Origin: Enterobacter quasihormaechei
GTDB lineage: Bacteria; Pseudomonadota; Gammaproteobacteria; Enterobacterales; Enterobacteriaceae
Assembly (NCBI RefSeq): GCF_004331385.1
Contig: NZ_SJON01000018.1
Location: 33,117-97,116, forward strand
Length of the DNA: 64,000 nucleotides
Direction of reading: 5' to 3'
The position numbers and the translations under genes are program-made. A model generated the notes under the pieces. That model was not told the origin of the DNA and did not search any database. It saw only the letters and a list, made by a program, of their open reading frames with translations. Below, in pieces: positions 10,243 through 20,129 of this stretch. Positions within the stretch are counted from its first letter, which is position 1; each line of letters begins with the position of its first letter.

Positions 10243-10686
10243 ATGTTTAACAAAATTCTGGTGGTGTGCGTGGGGAACATTTGCCGTTCCCCCACGGCTG
10301 AAAGGCTGCTGAAGAATTACCAGCCTGCGTTAACGGTCGACTCCGCAGGGCTTGGCGCGCTGGTTGGAAAAGGTGCCGACGAGCGTGCATCGAGCGTAGC
10401 CCTTGAACATAACCTCTCACTCGACGGGCACGTTGCCCGTCAGGTCTCTGGTCGGATGTGCCGGGAATATGACCTGATCCTCGCGATGGAAAAACGCCAC
10501 ATTCACGCGCTGTGCGATATCGCACCGGAGATGCGCGGCAAGGTGATGCTGTTCGGTCACTGGGATGGTGAGCGCGAAATTCCCGATCCGTATCGCAAGA
10601 GCCGCGAGGCCTTTGAGGCGGTATACACCTTACTAGACCAGTCTGCCCGCCAGTGGGCGCAGGCACTGAAAGCTCAGCAGGGATAA
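10243..10686 (+). CDS. wzb: Low-molecular-weight protein-tyrosine phosphatase Wzb
   Basis: Cytoplasmic phosphatase that dephosphorylates the tyrosine cluster of Wzc; cycling between the two states is needed for colanic acid export. It has 147 residues. The LMW-PTP signature C-x5-R is complete at residues 9-15 (CVGNICR), followed by SPT. The general acid Asp115 is in the DPYRKS loop. It sits between wza and wzc with gaps of 6 and 2 bases. Confidence 0.97.
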   Translation: MFNKILVVCVGNICRSPTAERLLKNYQPALTVDSAGLGALVGKGADERASSVALEHNLSLDGHVARQVSGRMCREYDLILAMEKRHIHALCDIAPEMRGKVMLFGHWDGEREIPDPYRKSREAFEAVYTLLDQSARQWAQALKAQQG

Positions 10687-10688
10687 CA

Positions 10689-12851
10689 ATGACAGAAAAA
10701 ACAAAACCTTCTGCCGCCCCGACGTCGGGCAGTGATGAAATCGATATCGGTCGTCTTGTCGGGACCGTTATTGAAGCGAAATGGTGGGTGCTGGGTATTA
10801 CCGCCGTTTTTGCCGTGGCGGCGATCGTTTATACGCTGTTCGCGACGCCGATTTATAGCGCCGATGCGCTGGTGCAGATCGAACAAAACACCGGTAACTC
10901 ACTGGTTCAGGATATCGGCTCGGTGCTGGCCAATAAGCCACCGGCGTCGGAAGCCGAAATTCAGCTGATCCAGTCGCGCCTGGTTCTGGGCAAAACGGTT
11001 CACGATTTGGGGCTGGATATTGCGGTCACCAAAAATACCTTCCCGGTGTTTGGCGCAGGCTGGGATCGCCTGATGGGGCGCAGTAACGATACGGTAAAAG
11101 TCACCGACTTCGTGATTCCCAAAGGGGCAGGGGACCAAACCTTTACCCTGACCGTGCTGGGACCGAAACAGTATCAGCTGACCAGCGACGCGGGCTTGAG
11201 CGTGCGCGGTGAGGTGGGGCAGATGCTGACCAAAGACGGCGTGAGCATCCGGGTTGGCGCCATCCACGCGCACGAGGGCGGTGAGTTTACGGTCACCAAG
11301 TTCTCCACGCTCGGGATGATCAACAATCTGCAAAACAACCTGACCGTTACCGAAAACGGCAAGGACACCGGTGTTCTGAGCATGACCTTCACCGGTGAAG
11401 ATAAGGATCAAATCCGCGACATCCTGAACAGCATCACCCGCAATTATCTTGAGCAGAATATCGAGCGCAAGTCTGCGGAGGCCGCGAAAAGCCTGGCGTT
11501 CCTCAGTAAACAGCTGCCGGAAGTGCGCGCCCGTCTGGACGACGCCGAGAACAAGCTGAACGCGTACCGTCAGGATAAAGACTCCGTCGACCTGCCGCTG
11601 GAGGCGAAATCGGTTCTCGACTCCATGGTCAATATCGACGCGCAGCTGAACGAGCTGACCTTCAAAGAGGCGGAAATTTCCAAGCTCTACACCAAGCGTC
11701 ACCCGGCGTACCGCACGCTGCTGGAGAAACGCCGCACGCTGGAAGAAGAGAAGGCGAAGCTGAACGACCGCGTGACCGCGATGCCGAAGACGCAGCAGGA
11801 AATCGTGCGTCTGACGCGTGACGTGGAATCTGGCCAGCAGGTGTATATGCAGCTGCTGAACAAACAGCAGGAGCTGAAAATCACCGAAGCCAGCACCGTC
11901 GGCGACGTGCGTATCGTTGACCCGGCGATCACCCAGCCGGGCGTGCTGAAGCCGAAGAAGGCGCTGATTATCTTCGGCAGCATTATTCTCGGCCTGATGC
12001 TCTCCATCGTCGGCGTGCTGCTGCGCTCCCTGTTCAACCGCGGTATCGAAAGCCCGCAGGTGCTGGAAGAGCACGGTATCAGCGTTTACGCCAGCATCCC
12101 GCTCTCCGAGTGGCAGAAGTCGCGTGACAACGTCAAAACCGTTAAGGGCGTGAAGCGTTACAAACAGAGCCAGCTGCTGGCCGTGGGTAACCCGACCGAC
12201 CTGGCGATTGAAGCGGTGCGCAGCCTGCGTACCAGCCTCCACTTCGCCATGATGCAGGCCAAAAACAACGTCCTGATGATGACCGGTGTGAGCCCGTCAA
12301 TCGGTAAAACCTTCGTCTGCGCCAACCTGGCGGCGGTGGTGAGCCAGACCAACAAGCGCGTGCTGCTGATCGACTGCGATATGCGTAAGGGCTACACCCA
12401 TGAGCTGCTGGGGACCAACAACGTTAACGGCCTGTCCGAAATCCTGCTCGGGAAAGGGGAAATCAGCGAGAGCGCCAAGCCGACGTCGATTCCGAAATTT
12501 GACCTGATCCCGCGCGGTCAGGTGCCGCCGAACCCGTCTGAACTGCTGATGAGCGAGCGCTTCACGCAGCTGATCGAGTGGGCGAGCAAAAACTATGACC
12601 TGGTGCTGATCGATACCCCGCCAATTCTGGCCGTCACTGACGCCGCCGTCGTGGGGCGTCATGCGGGCACCACGCTGATGGTTGCACGCTATGCGGTGAA
12701 CACCCTGAAGGAAGTGGAAACCAGCCTGAGCCGCTTCGAGCAGAACGGCATTGAGGTGAAAGGGGTCATCCTGAACTCCATCTTCCGCCGCGCGACCGGG
12801 TATCAGGATTACGGCTATTACGAGTACGAATACAAGTCTGACTCTAAATAA
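10689..12851 (+). CDS. wzc: Tyrosine autokinase and polysaccharide co-polymerase Wzc
   Basis: Inner-membrane BY-kinase that controls colanic acid chain length and export with Wza. Starting at ATG 10689, two bases after wzb, gives 720 residues, equal to E. coli Wzc; an upstream in-frame start at 10653 would overlap wzb and lacks support. Features in order: a Wzz-type N-terminal transmembrane segment (about 30-50), a large periplasmic coiled-coil region, a second membrane span near 430-450, then the kinase. Walker A is GVSPSIGKT with Lys540, and a Walker-B-like VLIDTPP follows. The C-terminal tail is tyrosine-rich (YQDYGYYEYEY), the autophosphorylation cluster. Confidence 0.96.
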   Translation: MTEKTKPSAAPTSGSDEIDIGRLVGTVIEAKWWVLGITAVFAVAAIVYTLFATPIYSADALVQIEQNTGNSLVQDIGSVLANKPPASEAEIQLIQSRLVLGKTVHDLGLDIAVTKNTFPVFGAGWDRLMGRSNDTVKVTDFVIPKGAGDQTFTLTVLGPKQYQLTSDAGLSVRGEVGQMLTKDGVSIRVGAIHAHEGGEFTVTKFSTLGMINNLQNNLTVTENGKDTGVLSMTFTGEDKDQIRDILNSITRNYLEQNIERKSAEAAKSLAFLSKQLPEVRARLDDAENKLNAYRQDKDSVDLPLEAKSVLDSMVNIDAQLNELTFKEAEISKLYTKRHPAYRTLLEKRRTLEEEKAKLNDRVTAMPKTQQEIVRLTRDVESGQQVYMQLLNKQQELKITEASTVGDVRIVDPAITQPGVLKPKKALIIFGSIILGLMLSIVGVLLRSLFNRGIESPQVLEEHGISVYASIPLSEWQKSRDNVKTVKGVKRYKQSQLLAVGNPTDLAIEAVRSLRTSLHFAMMQAKNNVLMMTGVSPSIGKTFVCANLAAVVSQTNKRVLLIDCDMRKGYTHELLGTNNVNGLSEILLGKGEISESAKPTSIPKFDLIPRGQVPPNPSELLMSERFTQLIEWASKNYDLVLIDTPPILAVTDAAVVGRHAGTTLMVARYAVNTLKEVETSLSRFEQNGIEVKGVILNSIFRRATGYQDYGYYEYEYKSDSK

Positions 12852-12874
12852 CAAAACACACCCCACACCCCACA

Positions 12875-12925
12875 CCCCTCACCCCGGTCCTCTCCCCTCA
12901 GGGGGGAGGGTTAGGGTGAGGGGTG
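12875..12925. repeat. GC-rich inverted repeat between wzc and wcaA
   Basis: A near-perfect inverted repeat CCCCTCACCC...GGGTGAGGGG encloses CCTCTCCCCTCAGGGGGGAGG, giving a long C/G-skewed hairpin in the 90-base wzc-wcaA gap. A related, longer copy occurs at 24758-24839. It has no T-run, so it is not a standard terminator. Folding in mRNA could protect the upstream message or slow transcription. Confidence 0.8.
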
Positions 12926-12941
12926 GGGGCAGGAGGAATAC

Positions 12942-13784
12942 ATGAGCACACAACGCCCTTTGATTTCTATCTATATGCCGACATGGAATCGTCAGCAGCT
13001 GGCGATCCGCGCGATTAAATCGGTCCTGCGTCAGGATTACGATAACTGGGAACTGATTATCGTGGATGACTGTTCCTCCTCTTACGAACAGCTGCAAAAA
13101 TTTGTTGAAGACCTTAACGATCCGCGCGTGGTGTACACGCACAACGCCATCAACTCCGGGGCGTGCGCGGTGCGCAATCAGGCGATTATGCAGGCGAAAG
13201 GGCAGTATCTCACCGGTATCGACGACGATGACGAATGGACGCCAAACCGCCTGTCGATTTTCCTGTCGCACAAGGCGCAGCTGGTGACTCACGCGTTTCT
13301 CTATGCCAACGACTACGTCTGTCAGGGCGAGGTGTATTCGCAGCCGGCCAGCCTGCCGCTGTATCCGAAATCACCCTATTCCCGCCGCCTGTTCTACAAG
13401 CGCAACATTATCGGTAATCAGGTGTTTACCTGGGCCTGGCGCTTTAAGGAGTGCCTGTTCGATACCGAGCTGAAGGCCGCGCAGGATTACGACATCTTCC
13501 TGCGCATGGTGGTGGAGTACGGCGAGCCGTGGAAGGTGGAAGAGGCCACGCAGATCCTGCACATCAACCACGGGGAGATGCAGATCACCTCGTCACCGAA
13601 AAAATTCTCGGGCTACTTCCATTTTTACCGCAAGCACAAGGACAAGTTTGACCGTGCCAGCCGGAAGTATCAGCTCTTTACCCTCTATCAGATCCGCAAT
13701 AAGCGCATGAACTGGCGCACGCTGCTGACGCTGCTGTCGGTGCGTAACGGCAAGCGTCTGGCTGACGGGCTTCGGGGGAAATAA
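12942..13784 (+). CDS. wcaA: Colanic acid glycosyltransferase WcaA (GT2)
   Basis: Family 2 glycosyltransferase acting at the cytoplasmic face on the undecaprenyl-linked colanic acid repeat unit. It has 280 residues (E. coli 279). The GT-A nucleotide site is visible as IIVDDCS at 39-45, and the metal-binding acidic cluster TGIDDDDEW starts at residue 91. Its exact linkage is not settled by sequence. A GGAGGAA ribosome binding site precedes the ATG just after the GC-rich repeat. The stop overlaps the wcaB start by one base (TAATG). Confidence 0.95.
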   Translation: MSTQRPLISIYMPTWNRQQLAIRAIKSVLRQDYDNWELIIVDDCSSSYEQLQKFVEDLNDPRVVYTHNAINSGACAVRNQAIMQAKGQYLTGIDDDDEWTPNRLSIFLSHKAQLVTHAFLYANDYVCQGEVYSQPASLPLYPKSPYSRRLFYKRNIIGNQVFTWAWRFKECLFDTELKAAQDYDIFLRMVVEYGEPWKVEEATQILHINHGEMQITSSPKKFSGYFHFYRKHKDKFDRASRKYQLFTLYQIRNKRMNWRTLLTLLSVRNGKRLADGLRGK

Positions 13785-14275
13785 TGTTTCTGGAAGATTG
13801 CCGCGCAAACAGCTGGAGCCTGCGTCCGTGCTGCATGGTTCTGGCCTACCGTATTGCGCACTTTTGCTCGGTGTGGCGCAAGAAAAACGTACTGAACAAT
13901 ATCTGGGCCGCGCCGGTGCTGGTGCTGTATCGCATCATCACCGAATGCTTTTTTGGCTATGAAATTCAGGCCGCGGCCACCATTGGTCGCCGCTTTACCA
14001 TTCATCACGGCTATGCGGTCGTCATCAACAAATTCGTGGTCGCGGGTGATGATTTCACCATTCGCCACGGGGTGACCATCGGCAACCGCGGGCCGGACAG
14101 CCTGGCCTGCCCGGTCATCGGCAATAACGTCGAGCTGGGGGCGAACGTGGTGATGATTGGCGATATTAGCGTAGGCAATAACGTGACGATTGGCGCAGGC
14201 AGCGTGGTGCTGGACAGCATTCCGGACAACGCGCTGGTGGTGGGTGAAAAAGCCCGCGTGAAGGTGATTAAATGA
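13784..14275 (+). CDS. wcaB: Colanic acid acetyltransferase WcaB
   Basis: Left-handed beta-helix (hexapeptide repeat) acetyltransferase resembling serine acetyltransferases, thought to O-acetylate the colanic acid repeat. It has 163 residues. The N-terminal part is helical (DCRANSWSLRPCCMVLAYRIAH). The repeat region with IGNNVELGANVVMIGDISVGN begins near residue 105. It is translationally coupled to both neighbours: its ATG overlaps the wcaA stop, and wcaC starts within its last codon (ATGA). Confidence 0.95.
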   Translation: MFLEDCRANSWSLRPCCMVLAYRIAHFCSVWRKKNVLNNIWAAPVLVLYRIITECFFGYEIQAAATIGRRFTIHHGYAVVINKFVVAGDDFTIRHGVTIGNRGPDSLACPVIGNNVELGANVVMIGDISVGNNVTIGAGSVVLDSIPDNALVVGEKARVKVIK

Positions 14276-15489
14276 ACATTCTGCAATTTAACGTGCGCCT
14301 CGCAGAGGGCGGGGCGGCAGGCGTAGCGCTGGATCTGCACCAGCGTGCGCTGCAAAAAGGACTCCAGTCGCGCTTCGTTTACGGTTACGGCAAGGGCGGC
14401 AAGAAAAGCGTCAGCCATGATAACTATCCGCAGGTGCTGAAGCAGACGCCGCGTCTGACCTCCATCGCCAATATTGCGCTGTTCCGCCTGTTTAACCGCG
14501 ATCTGTTTGGCAACCTGAATAATCTTTACCGCACCGTCACCCGCACCAGCGGCCCGGTTGTGCTGCACTTCCATGTGCTGCACAGCTACTGGCTGAATCT
14601 GGATGAGGTGGTGGCGTTTTGCGGCAAGGTGAAGGCGCACAAGCCGGATACCCGGTTCGTCTGGACGCTGCACGACCACTGGAGCGTGACCGGACGCTGC
14701 GCGTTCACCGACGGATGCGAGGGCTGGAAAAACGCCTGCCAGAAATGCCCCACGCTCAGCAACTACCCGCCGGTGAAGGTGGATCGCGCGCATCAGCTGG
14801 TTGAGGGCAAGCGTCAGCTGTTCCGCAATATGCTTTCGCTCGGCTGCACGTTTATCTCTCCAAGCCAGCACGTGGCGGATGCTTTTAACAGCCTTTACGG
14901 GGCAGGGCGCTGCAAGATCATCAACAACGGTATTGATGTGGCGACGGAAGAGATCCTGGCCGAACTGACGCCCGTGGCCGTTACCGCCGGCAAGCCGAAA
15001 ATTGCGGTCGTCGCCCATGATCTGCGCTACGACGGCAAAACCAACCAGCAGCTGGTGCGCGACATGATGGCGCTCGGCGACAAAATTGAACTGCATACCT
15101 TTGGCAAATTCTCGCCGTTCGAAGGCGCTAACGTGGTGAATCACGGGTTTGAAACCGACAAGCGCAAGCTGATGAGCGCCCTTAACGGCATGGACGCGCT
15201 GGTGTTCAGCTCCCGCGTGGACAACTACCCGCTGATCCTGTGCGAAGCGCTCTCCATTGGCGTGCCGGTGATTGCCACCCACAGCGACGCGGCGCGGGAA
15301 GTGCTGGAGAAATCGGGCGGTAAAACGTTCGCCGAGCAGGAGGTGCTGCCGCTGGTGCAGCTGTCGAAGGCCGATATTGCGCAGGCCGTTTTTGGCACGG
15401 ACCTGGAATCGTTCCGCAACCGCAGCCGCAAGGCATACAGCGGACAACAGATGCTGGAGGAGTATGTCTCGTTCTATCAGAATCTGTAG
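14272..15489 (+). CDS. wcaC: Colanic acid glycosyltransferase WcaC (GT4)
   Basis: GT-B fold glycosyltransferase, 405 residues, matching WcaC. The N terminus has a glycine-rich acceptor loop (LAEGGAAGVALDLH). The C-terminal nucleotide-sugar half carries SSRVDNYPLILCEALSIGVPVIA, which contains the GT4 acidic pair. Cysteines around residues 143-163 (CAFTDGCEGWKNACQKC) are a conserved feature of this subgroup. It overlaps wcaB by 4 bases and wcaD by 26 bases. Confidence 0.95.
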   Translation: MNILQFNVRLAEGGAAGVALDLHQRALQKGLQSRFVYGYGKGGKKSVSHDNYPQVLKQTPRLTSIANIALFRLFNRDLFGNLNNLYRTVTRTSGPVVLHFHVLHSYWLNLDEVVAFCGKVKAHKPDTRFVWTLHDHWSVTGRCAFTDGCEGWKNACQKCPTLSNYPPVKVDRAHQLVEGKRQLFRNMLSLGCTFISPSQHVADAFNSLYGAGRCKIINNGIDVATEEILAELTPVAVTAGKPKIAVVAHDLRYDGKTNQQLVRDMMALGDKIELHTFGKFSPFEGANVVNHGFETDKRKLMSALNGMDALVFSSRVDNYPLILCEALSIGVPVIATHSDAAREVLEKSGGKTFAEQEVLPLVQLSKADIAQAVFGTDLESFRNRSRKAYSGQQMLEEYVSFYQNL

Positions 15490-16684
15490 TTATCTGCTGC
15501 TGCCGCTGATCTACCTGCTGGTCAACGTTAAGATTGCCCAGCTCGGTGAAAGCTTCCCGATCACCATCGTCACCTTCCTGCCGGTTCTGCTGCTGCTGTA
15601 CGTTGACAAGCTTAACCTCAAAAAGCTGATGATTGCGCTGGGGATCGGGTTTGGCCTGACAGCGTTTAACTACATCTTTGGTCAGTCGCTGGATGCCAGC
15701 AAATATGTCACCTCCACCATGCTGTTTGTTTATATCGTTATCATTATTGGCATGGTATGGAGTATTCGCTTTAAAACTATTTCTCCGCACAATTATCGGA
15801 AAATCCTCAGGTTCTTTTATATTGCCGTTGGGCTGATTGTTATGCTTGCGGCAATGGAGATGGCGCAAATTATTCTCACGGGCGGCAGTAGCCTGATGGA
15901 AATAATTTCGAAATATCTTATATACAGTAACAGCTATGTACTGAACTTCATTAAGTTTGGTGGCAAGCGTACTACCGCGCTCTATTTTGAACCGGCGTTT
16001 TTTGCTCTGGCATTAATCTCAATTTGGCTCAGCATCAAACAGTTCGGTATCAAAACCCCCAAGACCGATGCTATGATTCTTGCAGGAATCGTTCTGTCTG
16101 GGTCGTTCTCAGGGGTAATGACGTTTATCCTGTTTTACCTGCTTGAATGGGCGTTCCAGTACCTGAACAAAGAGGCGATTAAGAAAAAACTGCCGCTGGC
16201 GATAATCTCTCTGACGGTATTTTTAGTGGGCGTCATATTCGCGTTTCCGTACATTTCAGAACGTCTGGGTGATTTGGGAACGGAAGGTTCGTCGTCCTAT
16301 TATCGCATCGTGGGTCCACTGGTGATGGTGGGTTATTCCTTAACCCATATTGATGGCGTAGTAAGATTCGGCTCACTTTACGAATATGTTGCATCATTCG
16401 GAATCTTTAACGGTGCGGACGTCGGAAAAACCATAGACAATGGTCTGTATCTGTTAATTATTTATTTTTCCTGGTTCGCCGTACTATTGACACTGTGGTA
16501 TCTGTTTAAAGTTTTCAAAATGATGATTAACGCGTTTGGTGATAACCAGAACTTTCGCGTGCAACTTTATCTGTTCACACCGGTGTCGCTGTTTTTTACC
16601 GGGTCAATATTTAGCCCGGAATATGCTTTCTTAATTGTCTGTCCGTTTATTTTGCGCAAAGCGCTCAATATTACGCGCGTATGA
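15464..16684 (+). CDS. wcaD: Putative colanic acid polymerase WcaD
   Basis: Polytopic inner-membrane protein, the presumed Wzy-type polymerase of colanic acid. The start at ATG 15464 (MSRSIRICSYLLLPLIYLLVN) gives 406 residues against 405 in E. coli. The open frame extends further upstream, but that part is arginine-rich sequence shadowing wcaC and is not coding. About ten hydrophobic segments are visible, with a larger soluble loop after residue 260, as in Wzy proteins. From about 15750 the codon use becomes more AT-rich than in neighbouring wca genes, common for membrane proteins of this locus. Confidence 0.92.
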   Translation: MSRSIRICSYLLLPLIYLLVNVKIAQLGESFPITIVTFLPVLLLLYVDKLNLKKLMIALGIGFGLTAFNYIFGQSLDASKYVTSTMLFVYIVIIIGMVWSIRFKTISPHNYRKILRFFYIAVGLIVMLAAMEMAQIILTGGSSLMEIISKYLIYSNSYVLNFIKFGGKRTTALYFEPAFFALALISIWLSIKQFGIKTPKTDAMILAGIVLSGSFSGVMTFILFYLLEWAFQYLNKEAIKKKLPLAIISLTVFLVGVIFAFPYISERLGDLGTEGSSSYYRIVGPLVMVGYSLTHIDGVVRFGSLYEYVASFGIFNGADVGKTIDNGLYLLIIYFSWFAVLLTLWYLFKVFKMMINAFGDNQNFRVQLYLFTPVSLFFTGSIFSPEYAFLIVCPFILRKALNITRV

Positions 16685-16700
16685 CGAAATGAGGTGATTT

Positions 16701-17447
16701 ATGTTTCTTAGCGTCATTACTGTCGCCTTTCGTAACTACGAAGGGGTGGTAAAAACCTGGCGCTCGCTGCGCAACCTGGCGCGCGATCCGAGCCTCACGT
16801 TTGAGTGGATCGTGGTCGATGGCGGCTCGAACGACGGCACGGCGGAGTTTCTGGAAAAACTCAACGGCGAGTTCAACTTACGTTACATCAGCGAGAAAGA
16901 TAAAGGCATTTACGATGCGATGAATAAAGGCATCAGCATGGCGCAGGGGCGCTACGCCATTTTCCTTAATTCCGGCGACGTGTTCCATGAGGATGTGGCG
17001 CTGTTTGCCCGCCAGCTGGCGCGCCAGAAAGAAGATGCGATGTTTATCGGCGATGCGCTGCTTGATTTCGGTGAAGGGAAAAAAGTGCTGCGCGGCGCGA
17101 AGCCAGGCTGGTATATCTACCACAGCCTGCCGGCCAGCCATCAGGCTATTTTCTTCCCGATGAGCGGCCTGAAAAAACAGCCTTACGATTTGCGCTATAA
17201 AGTGTCATCAGATTATGCCCTGGCCGCCAGCCTGTACAAATCCGGCTACCCGTTCCGTCGAATTAAAGGACTGGTATCTGAATTTTCAATGGGCGGCGTG
17301 TCAACTTCAAATAATCTGGAATTGTGTCAGGATGCCAAAAACGTGCAGCGTAAAATATTACGCGTGCCGGGGTTCTGGGCGGAATTATCTTATTTCTTAC
17401 GTCTGAAAACGACGGGTAAAGCGAAAGCCTTATATAACAAAGCCTGA
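16701..17447 (+). CDS. wcaE: Colanic acid glycosyltransferase WcaE (GT2)
   Basis: Family 2 glycosyltransferase of 248 residues. The N terminus [17 protein letters not shown] and the donor-site segment [14 protein letters not shown] (about 33-46) are typical, and [11 protein letters not shown] (about 90-100) supplies the DxD-like site. It is preceded by a GAGGTG ribosome binding site 16 bases after wcaD. The sugar it transfers is not readable from sequence. Confidence 0.95.
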   Translation: MFLSVITVAFRNYEGVVKTWRSLRNLARDPSLTFEWIVVDGGSNDGTAEFLEKLNGEFNLRYISEKDKGIYDAMNKGISMAQGRYAIFLNSGDVFHEDVALFARQLARQKEDAMFIGDALLDFGEGKKVLRGAKPGWYIYHSLPASHQAIFFPMSGLKKQPYDLRYKVSSDYALAASLYKSGYPFRRIKGLVSEFSMGGVSTSNNLELCQDAKNVQRKILRVPGFWAELSYFLRLKTTGKAKALYNKA

Positions 17448-17463
17448 GATATAAGGAAACGTA

Positions 17464-18018
17464 ATGCAGGAATTAAATGGATTCTCCGTGCCGAAAGGTT
17501 TTCGGGGCGGGAGCGGTATTAAGGTTCAACTGTGGTGGGCCGTTCAGGCAACGTTATTTGCCTGGTCCCCGCAAATACTGTACCGCTGGCGCGCATTTTT
17601 ACTGCGCCTGTTTGGGGCAAAAATAGGAAAAAACGTAGTCATTCGTCCTTCGGTGAAAATTACTTATCCCTGGAAATTAACGCTTGGGGATTACGCCTGG
17701 GTAGGGGATGACGCAGTGTTATATACCCTTGGCGAGATTACGATTGGCGCAAATTCGGTGGTGTCACAGAAGTGTTATTTGTGCACCGGCAGCCACGATT
17801 TTATGAGCCCGCATTTTGATATTACCGCTACGCCTATTGTAATCGGTGAAAAATGCTGGCTGGCAACGGATGTTTTTGTTGCACCCGGTGTTTCTGTTGG
17901 CGATGGCACGGTAGTCGGTGCCCGCAGCAGCGTTTTTAAATCGCTACCGGCAAATAAAGTTTGCCGTGGCAACCCCGCAGTGGTGATACGCGAACGCGTT
18001 GAAACTGAAAAACTTTGA
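17464..18018 (+). CDS. wcaF: Colanic acid acetyltransferase WcaF
   Basis: Hexapeptide-repeat (left-handed beta-helix) O-acetyltransferase, 184 residues (E. coli 182). The N-terminal helix region with WWAVQATLFAWSPQ is followed by repeats such as IGKNVVIRPSVKI and VVGARSSVFKSLPAN. The active-site His is likely in TGSHDFMSPHFD near residue 119. An AAGGAAAC ribosome binding site lies before the ATG, 16 bases after wcaE. Confidence 0.94.
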   Translation: MQELNGFSVPKGFRGGSGIKVQLWWAVQATLFAWSPQILYRWRAFLLRLFGAKIGKNVVIRPSVKITYPWKLTLGDYAWVGDDAVLYTLGEITIGANSVVSQKCYLCTGSHDFMSPHFDITATPIVIGEKCWLATDVFVAPGVSVGDGTVVGARSSVFKSLPANKVCRGNPAVVIRERVETEKL

Positions 18019-18039
18019 TAAGTACAGAGGAATATAAAC

Positions 18040-19161
18040 ATGTCTAAAGTCGCTCTCATCACCGGCGTTACCGGACAAGATGGTTCTTACCTGGCAGAAT
18101 TGCTGCTGGAAAAAGGGTATGAAGTTCACGGTATTAAGCGTCGTGCCTCTTCATTCAACACCGAGCGTGTCGATCACATTTACCAGGATCCGCATGCGGC
18201 AAACCCGAAATTCCATCTGCACTACGGCGACCTGACCGATACCTCCAACCTGACCCGCATCCTGCAAGAAGTGCAGCCGGATGAAGTGTACAACCTGGGG
18301 GCGATGAGCCACGTTGCGGTTTCTTTCGAGTCCCCGGAATACACCGCCGACGTGGATGCGATGGGTACGCTGCGTCTGCTGGAAGCGATTCGCTTCCTCG
18401 GTCTTGAGAAGAAAACCCGCTTCTACCAGGCATCCACTTCCGAGCTGTACGGCCTGGTGCAGGAAATCCCGCAGAAAGAGACCACGCCGTTCTACCCGCG
18501 TTCCCCGTACGCTGTGGCGAAACTGTACGCTTACTGGATCACCGTGAACTACCGTGAATCCTACGGCATGTACGCCTGTAACGGCATTCTGTTTAACCAC
18601 GAATCTCCGCGTCGCGGCGAAACCTTCGTGACCCGCAAAATCACCCGCGCAATCGCCAACATCGCTCAGGGCCTGGAGTCTTGCCTGCACCTCGGCAACA
18701 TGGATTCCCTGCGTGACTGGGGCCATGCGAAAGACTACGTGAAAATGCAGTGGATGATGTTGCAGCAGGAGCAGCCAGAAGACTTCGTGATTGCGACCGG
18801 CGTGCAGTACTCCGTACGTCAGTTCGTTGAGATGGCTGCGGCACAGCTGGGCATCAAGCTGCGCTTCGAAGGCACCGGCGTGGAAGAGAAGGGCATCGTT
18901 GTTTCCGTGACCGGCCACGACGCACCGGGCGTGAAGCCAGGCGACGTGATTGTCCAGGTTGATCCGCGCTACTTCCGTCCTGCTGAAGTGGAAACCCTGC
19001 TGGGCGACCCAACCAAAGCGCACGAGAAGCTGGGCTGGAAACCAGAAACCACCCTGCAAGAAATGGTATCCGAGATGGTGGCCAAAGATCTTGAAGCAGC
19101 GAAAAAACACTCCCTGCTCAAGTCTCATGGCTACGAGGTTGCCATCGCGCTGGAGTCCTGA
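18040..19161 (+). CDS. gmd: GDP-mannose 4,6-dehydratase
   Basis: Converts GDP-D-mannose to GDP-4-keto-6-deoxy-D-mannose, the first committed step to GDP-L-fucose for colanic acid. It has 373 residues, an extended short-chain dehydrogenase. The NADP-binding motif [13 protein letters not shown] is at residues 8-20. The catalytic set is visible as STSE around 132-135 and YAVAK with Tyr157 and Lys161. Start with AGAGGAA ribosome binding site 21 bases after wcaF; fcl follows after 2 bases. Confidence 0.97.
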   Translation: MSKVALITGVTGQDGSYLAELLLEKGYEVHGIKRRASSFNTERVDHIYQDPHAANPKFHLHYGDLTDTSNLTRILQEVQPDEVYNLGAMSHVAVSFESPEYTADVDAMGTLRLLEAIRFLGLEKKTRFYQASTSELYGLVQEIPQKETTPFYPRSPYAVAKLYAYWITVNYRESYGMYACNGILFNHESPRRGETFVTRKITRAIANIAQGLESCLHLGNMDSLRDWGHAKDYVKMQWMMLQQEQPEDFVIATGVQYSVRQFVEMAAAQLGIKLRFEGTGVEEKGIVVSVTGHDAPGVKPGDVIVQVDPRYFRPAEVETLLGDPTKAHEKLGWKPETTLQEMVSEMVAKDLEAAKKHSLLKSHGYEVAIALES

Positions 19162-19163
19162 GA

Positions 19164-20129
19164 ATGACAAAACAACGTATTTTTGTCGCCGGTCATCGCG
19201 GAATGGTGGGTTCCGCGATTGTTCGCCAGCTGGAACAGCGCGGCGACGTCGAGGTGATTGTTCGCACGCGCGACGAGCTGAACCTGCTTGACAGCAAAGC
19301 GGTGGAGGATTTCTTCGCCAGCGAACGTATCGACCAGGTGTATCTGGCGGCGGCGAAGGTGGGCGGCATTGTCGCTAACAACACCTACCCGGCAGATTTC
19401 ATCTACGAGAACATGATGATTGAGAGCAACATCATTCACGCGGCGCATCTGCACAACGTGAACAAGCTGCTGTTCCTCGGTTCATCCTGTATCTACCCGA
19501 AGATGGCGAAGCAGCCGATTGCCGAAAGCGAACTGTTGCAGGGCACGCTGGAAGCCACTAACGAGCCGTATGCGATTGCCAAAATTGCCGGGATCAAGCT
19601 GTGTGAATCCTACAACCGTCAGTATAACCGCGACTATCGCTCGGTGATGCCGACCAACCTGTACGGACCGCACGATAACTTCCACCCGAGCAATTCCCAC
19701 GTGATCCCGGCGCTGCTGCGTCGCTTCCACGAGGCGACTGCCGAAAACGCCCCGGACGTGGTGGTGTGGGGCAGCGGGACGCCAATGCGCGAGTTCCTGC
19801 ACGTGGACGACATGGCGGCTGCCAGCATTCACGTGATGGAGCTGGATCGCGAGGTGTGGCAGGAAAACACCGAGCCGATGCTGTCGCACATTAACGTCGG
19901 GACCGGCGTGGACTGCACCATTCGCGAGCTGGCGCAGACCATCGCGCAGGTGGTGGGCTACAAGGGCCGCGTGGTGTTTGACGCGACCAAACCGGACGGC
20001 ACGCCGCGCAAGCTGCTGGACGTGACCCGTCTGCATCAGCTGGGCTGGTATCACGAGGTCTCACTGGAGCAGGGGCTGGCCAGCACCTACCAGTGGTTCC
20101 TGGAAAACCAGCACCGCTTCCGGGGGTAA
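19164..20129 (+). CDS. fcl: GDP-L-fucose synthase (epimerase/reductase)
   Basis: Bifunctional 3,5-epimerase and 4-reductase that turns the Gmd product into GDP-L-fucose. It has 321 residues (wcaG of E. coli). The Rossmann motif [12 protein letters not shown] starts at residue 9. The catalytic Ser107 is in GSSCIYP and the Tyr136-x3-Lys140 pair in YAIAK. Start two bases after gmd; the stop overlaps the gmm start by one base. Confidence 0.97.
   Translation: MTKQRIFVAGHRGMVGSAIVRQLEQRGDVEVIVRTRDELNLLDSKAVEDFFASERIDQVYLAAAKVGGIVANNTYPADFIYENMMIESNIIHAAHLHNVNKLLFLGSSCIYPKMAKQPIAESELLQGTLEATNEPYAIAKIAGIKLCESYNRQYNRDYRSVMPTNLYGPHDNFHPSNSHVIPALLRRFHEATAENAPDVVVWGSGTPMREFLHVDDMAAASIHVMELDREVWQENTEPMLSHINVGTGVDCTIRELAQTIAQVVGYKGRVVFDATKPDGTPRKLLDVTRLHQLGWYHEVSLEQGLASTYQWFLENQHRFRG

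Noticed and set aside
10899..12242. Minus-strand open frame of 447 codons inside wzc
   Set aside because: No motif, no ribosome binding site, and strong codon-shadow composition; wzc is complete on the other strand.
14011..15447. Minus-strand open frame of 478 codons opposite wcaB-wcaC
   Set aside because: Composition of an antisense shadow; wcaB and wcaC are well supported on the plus strand.
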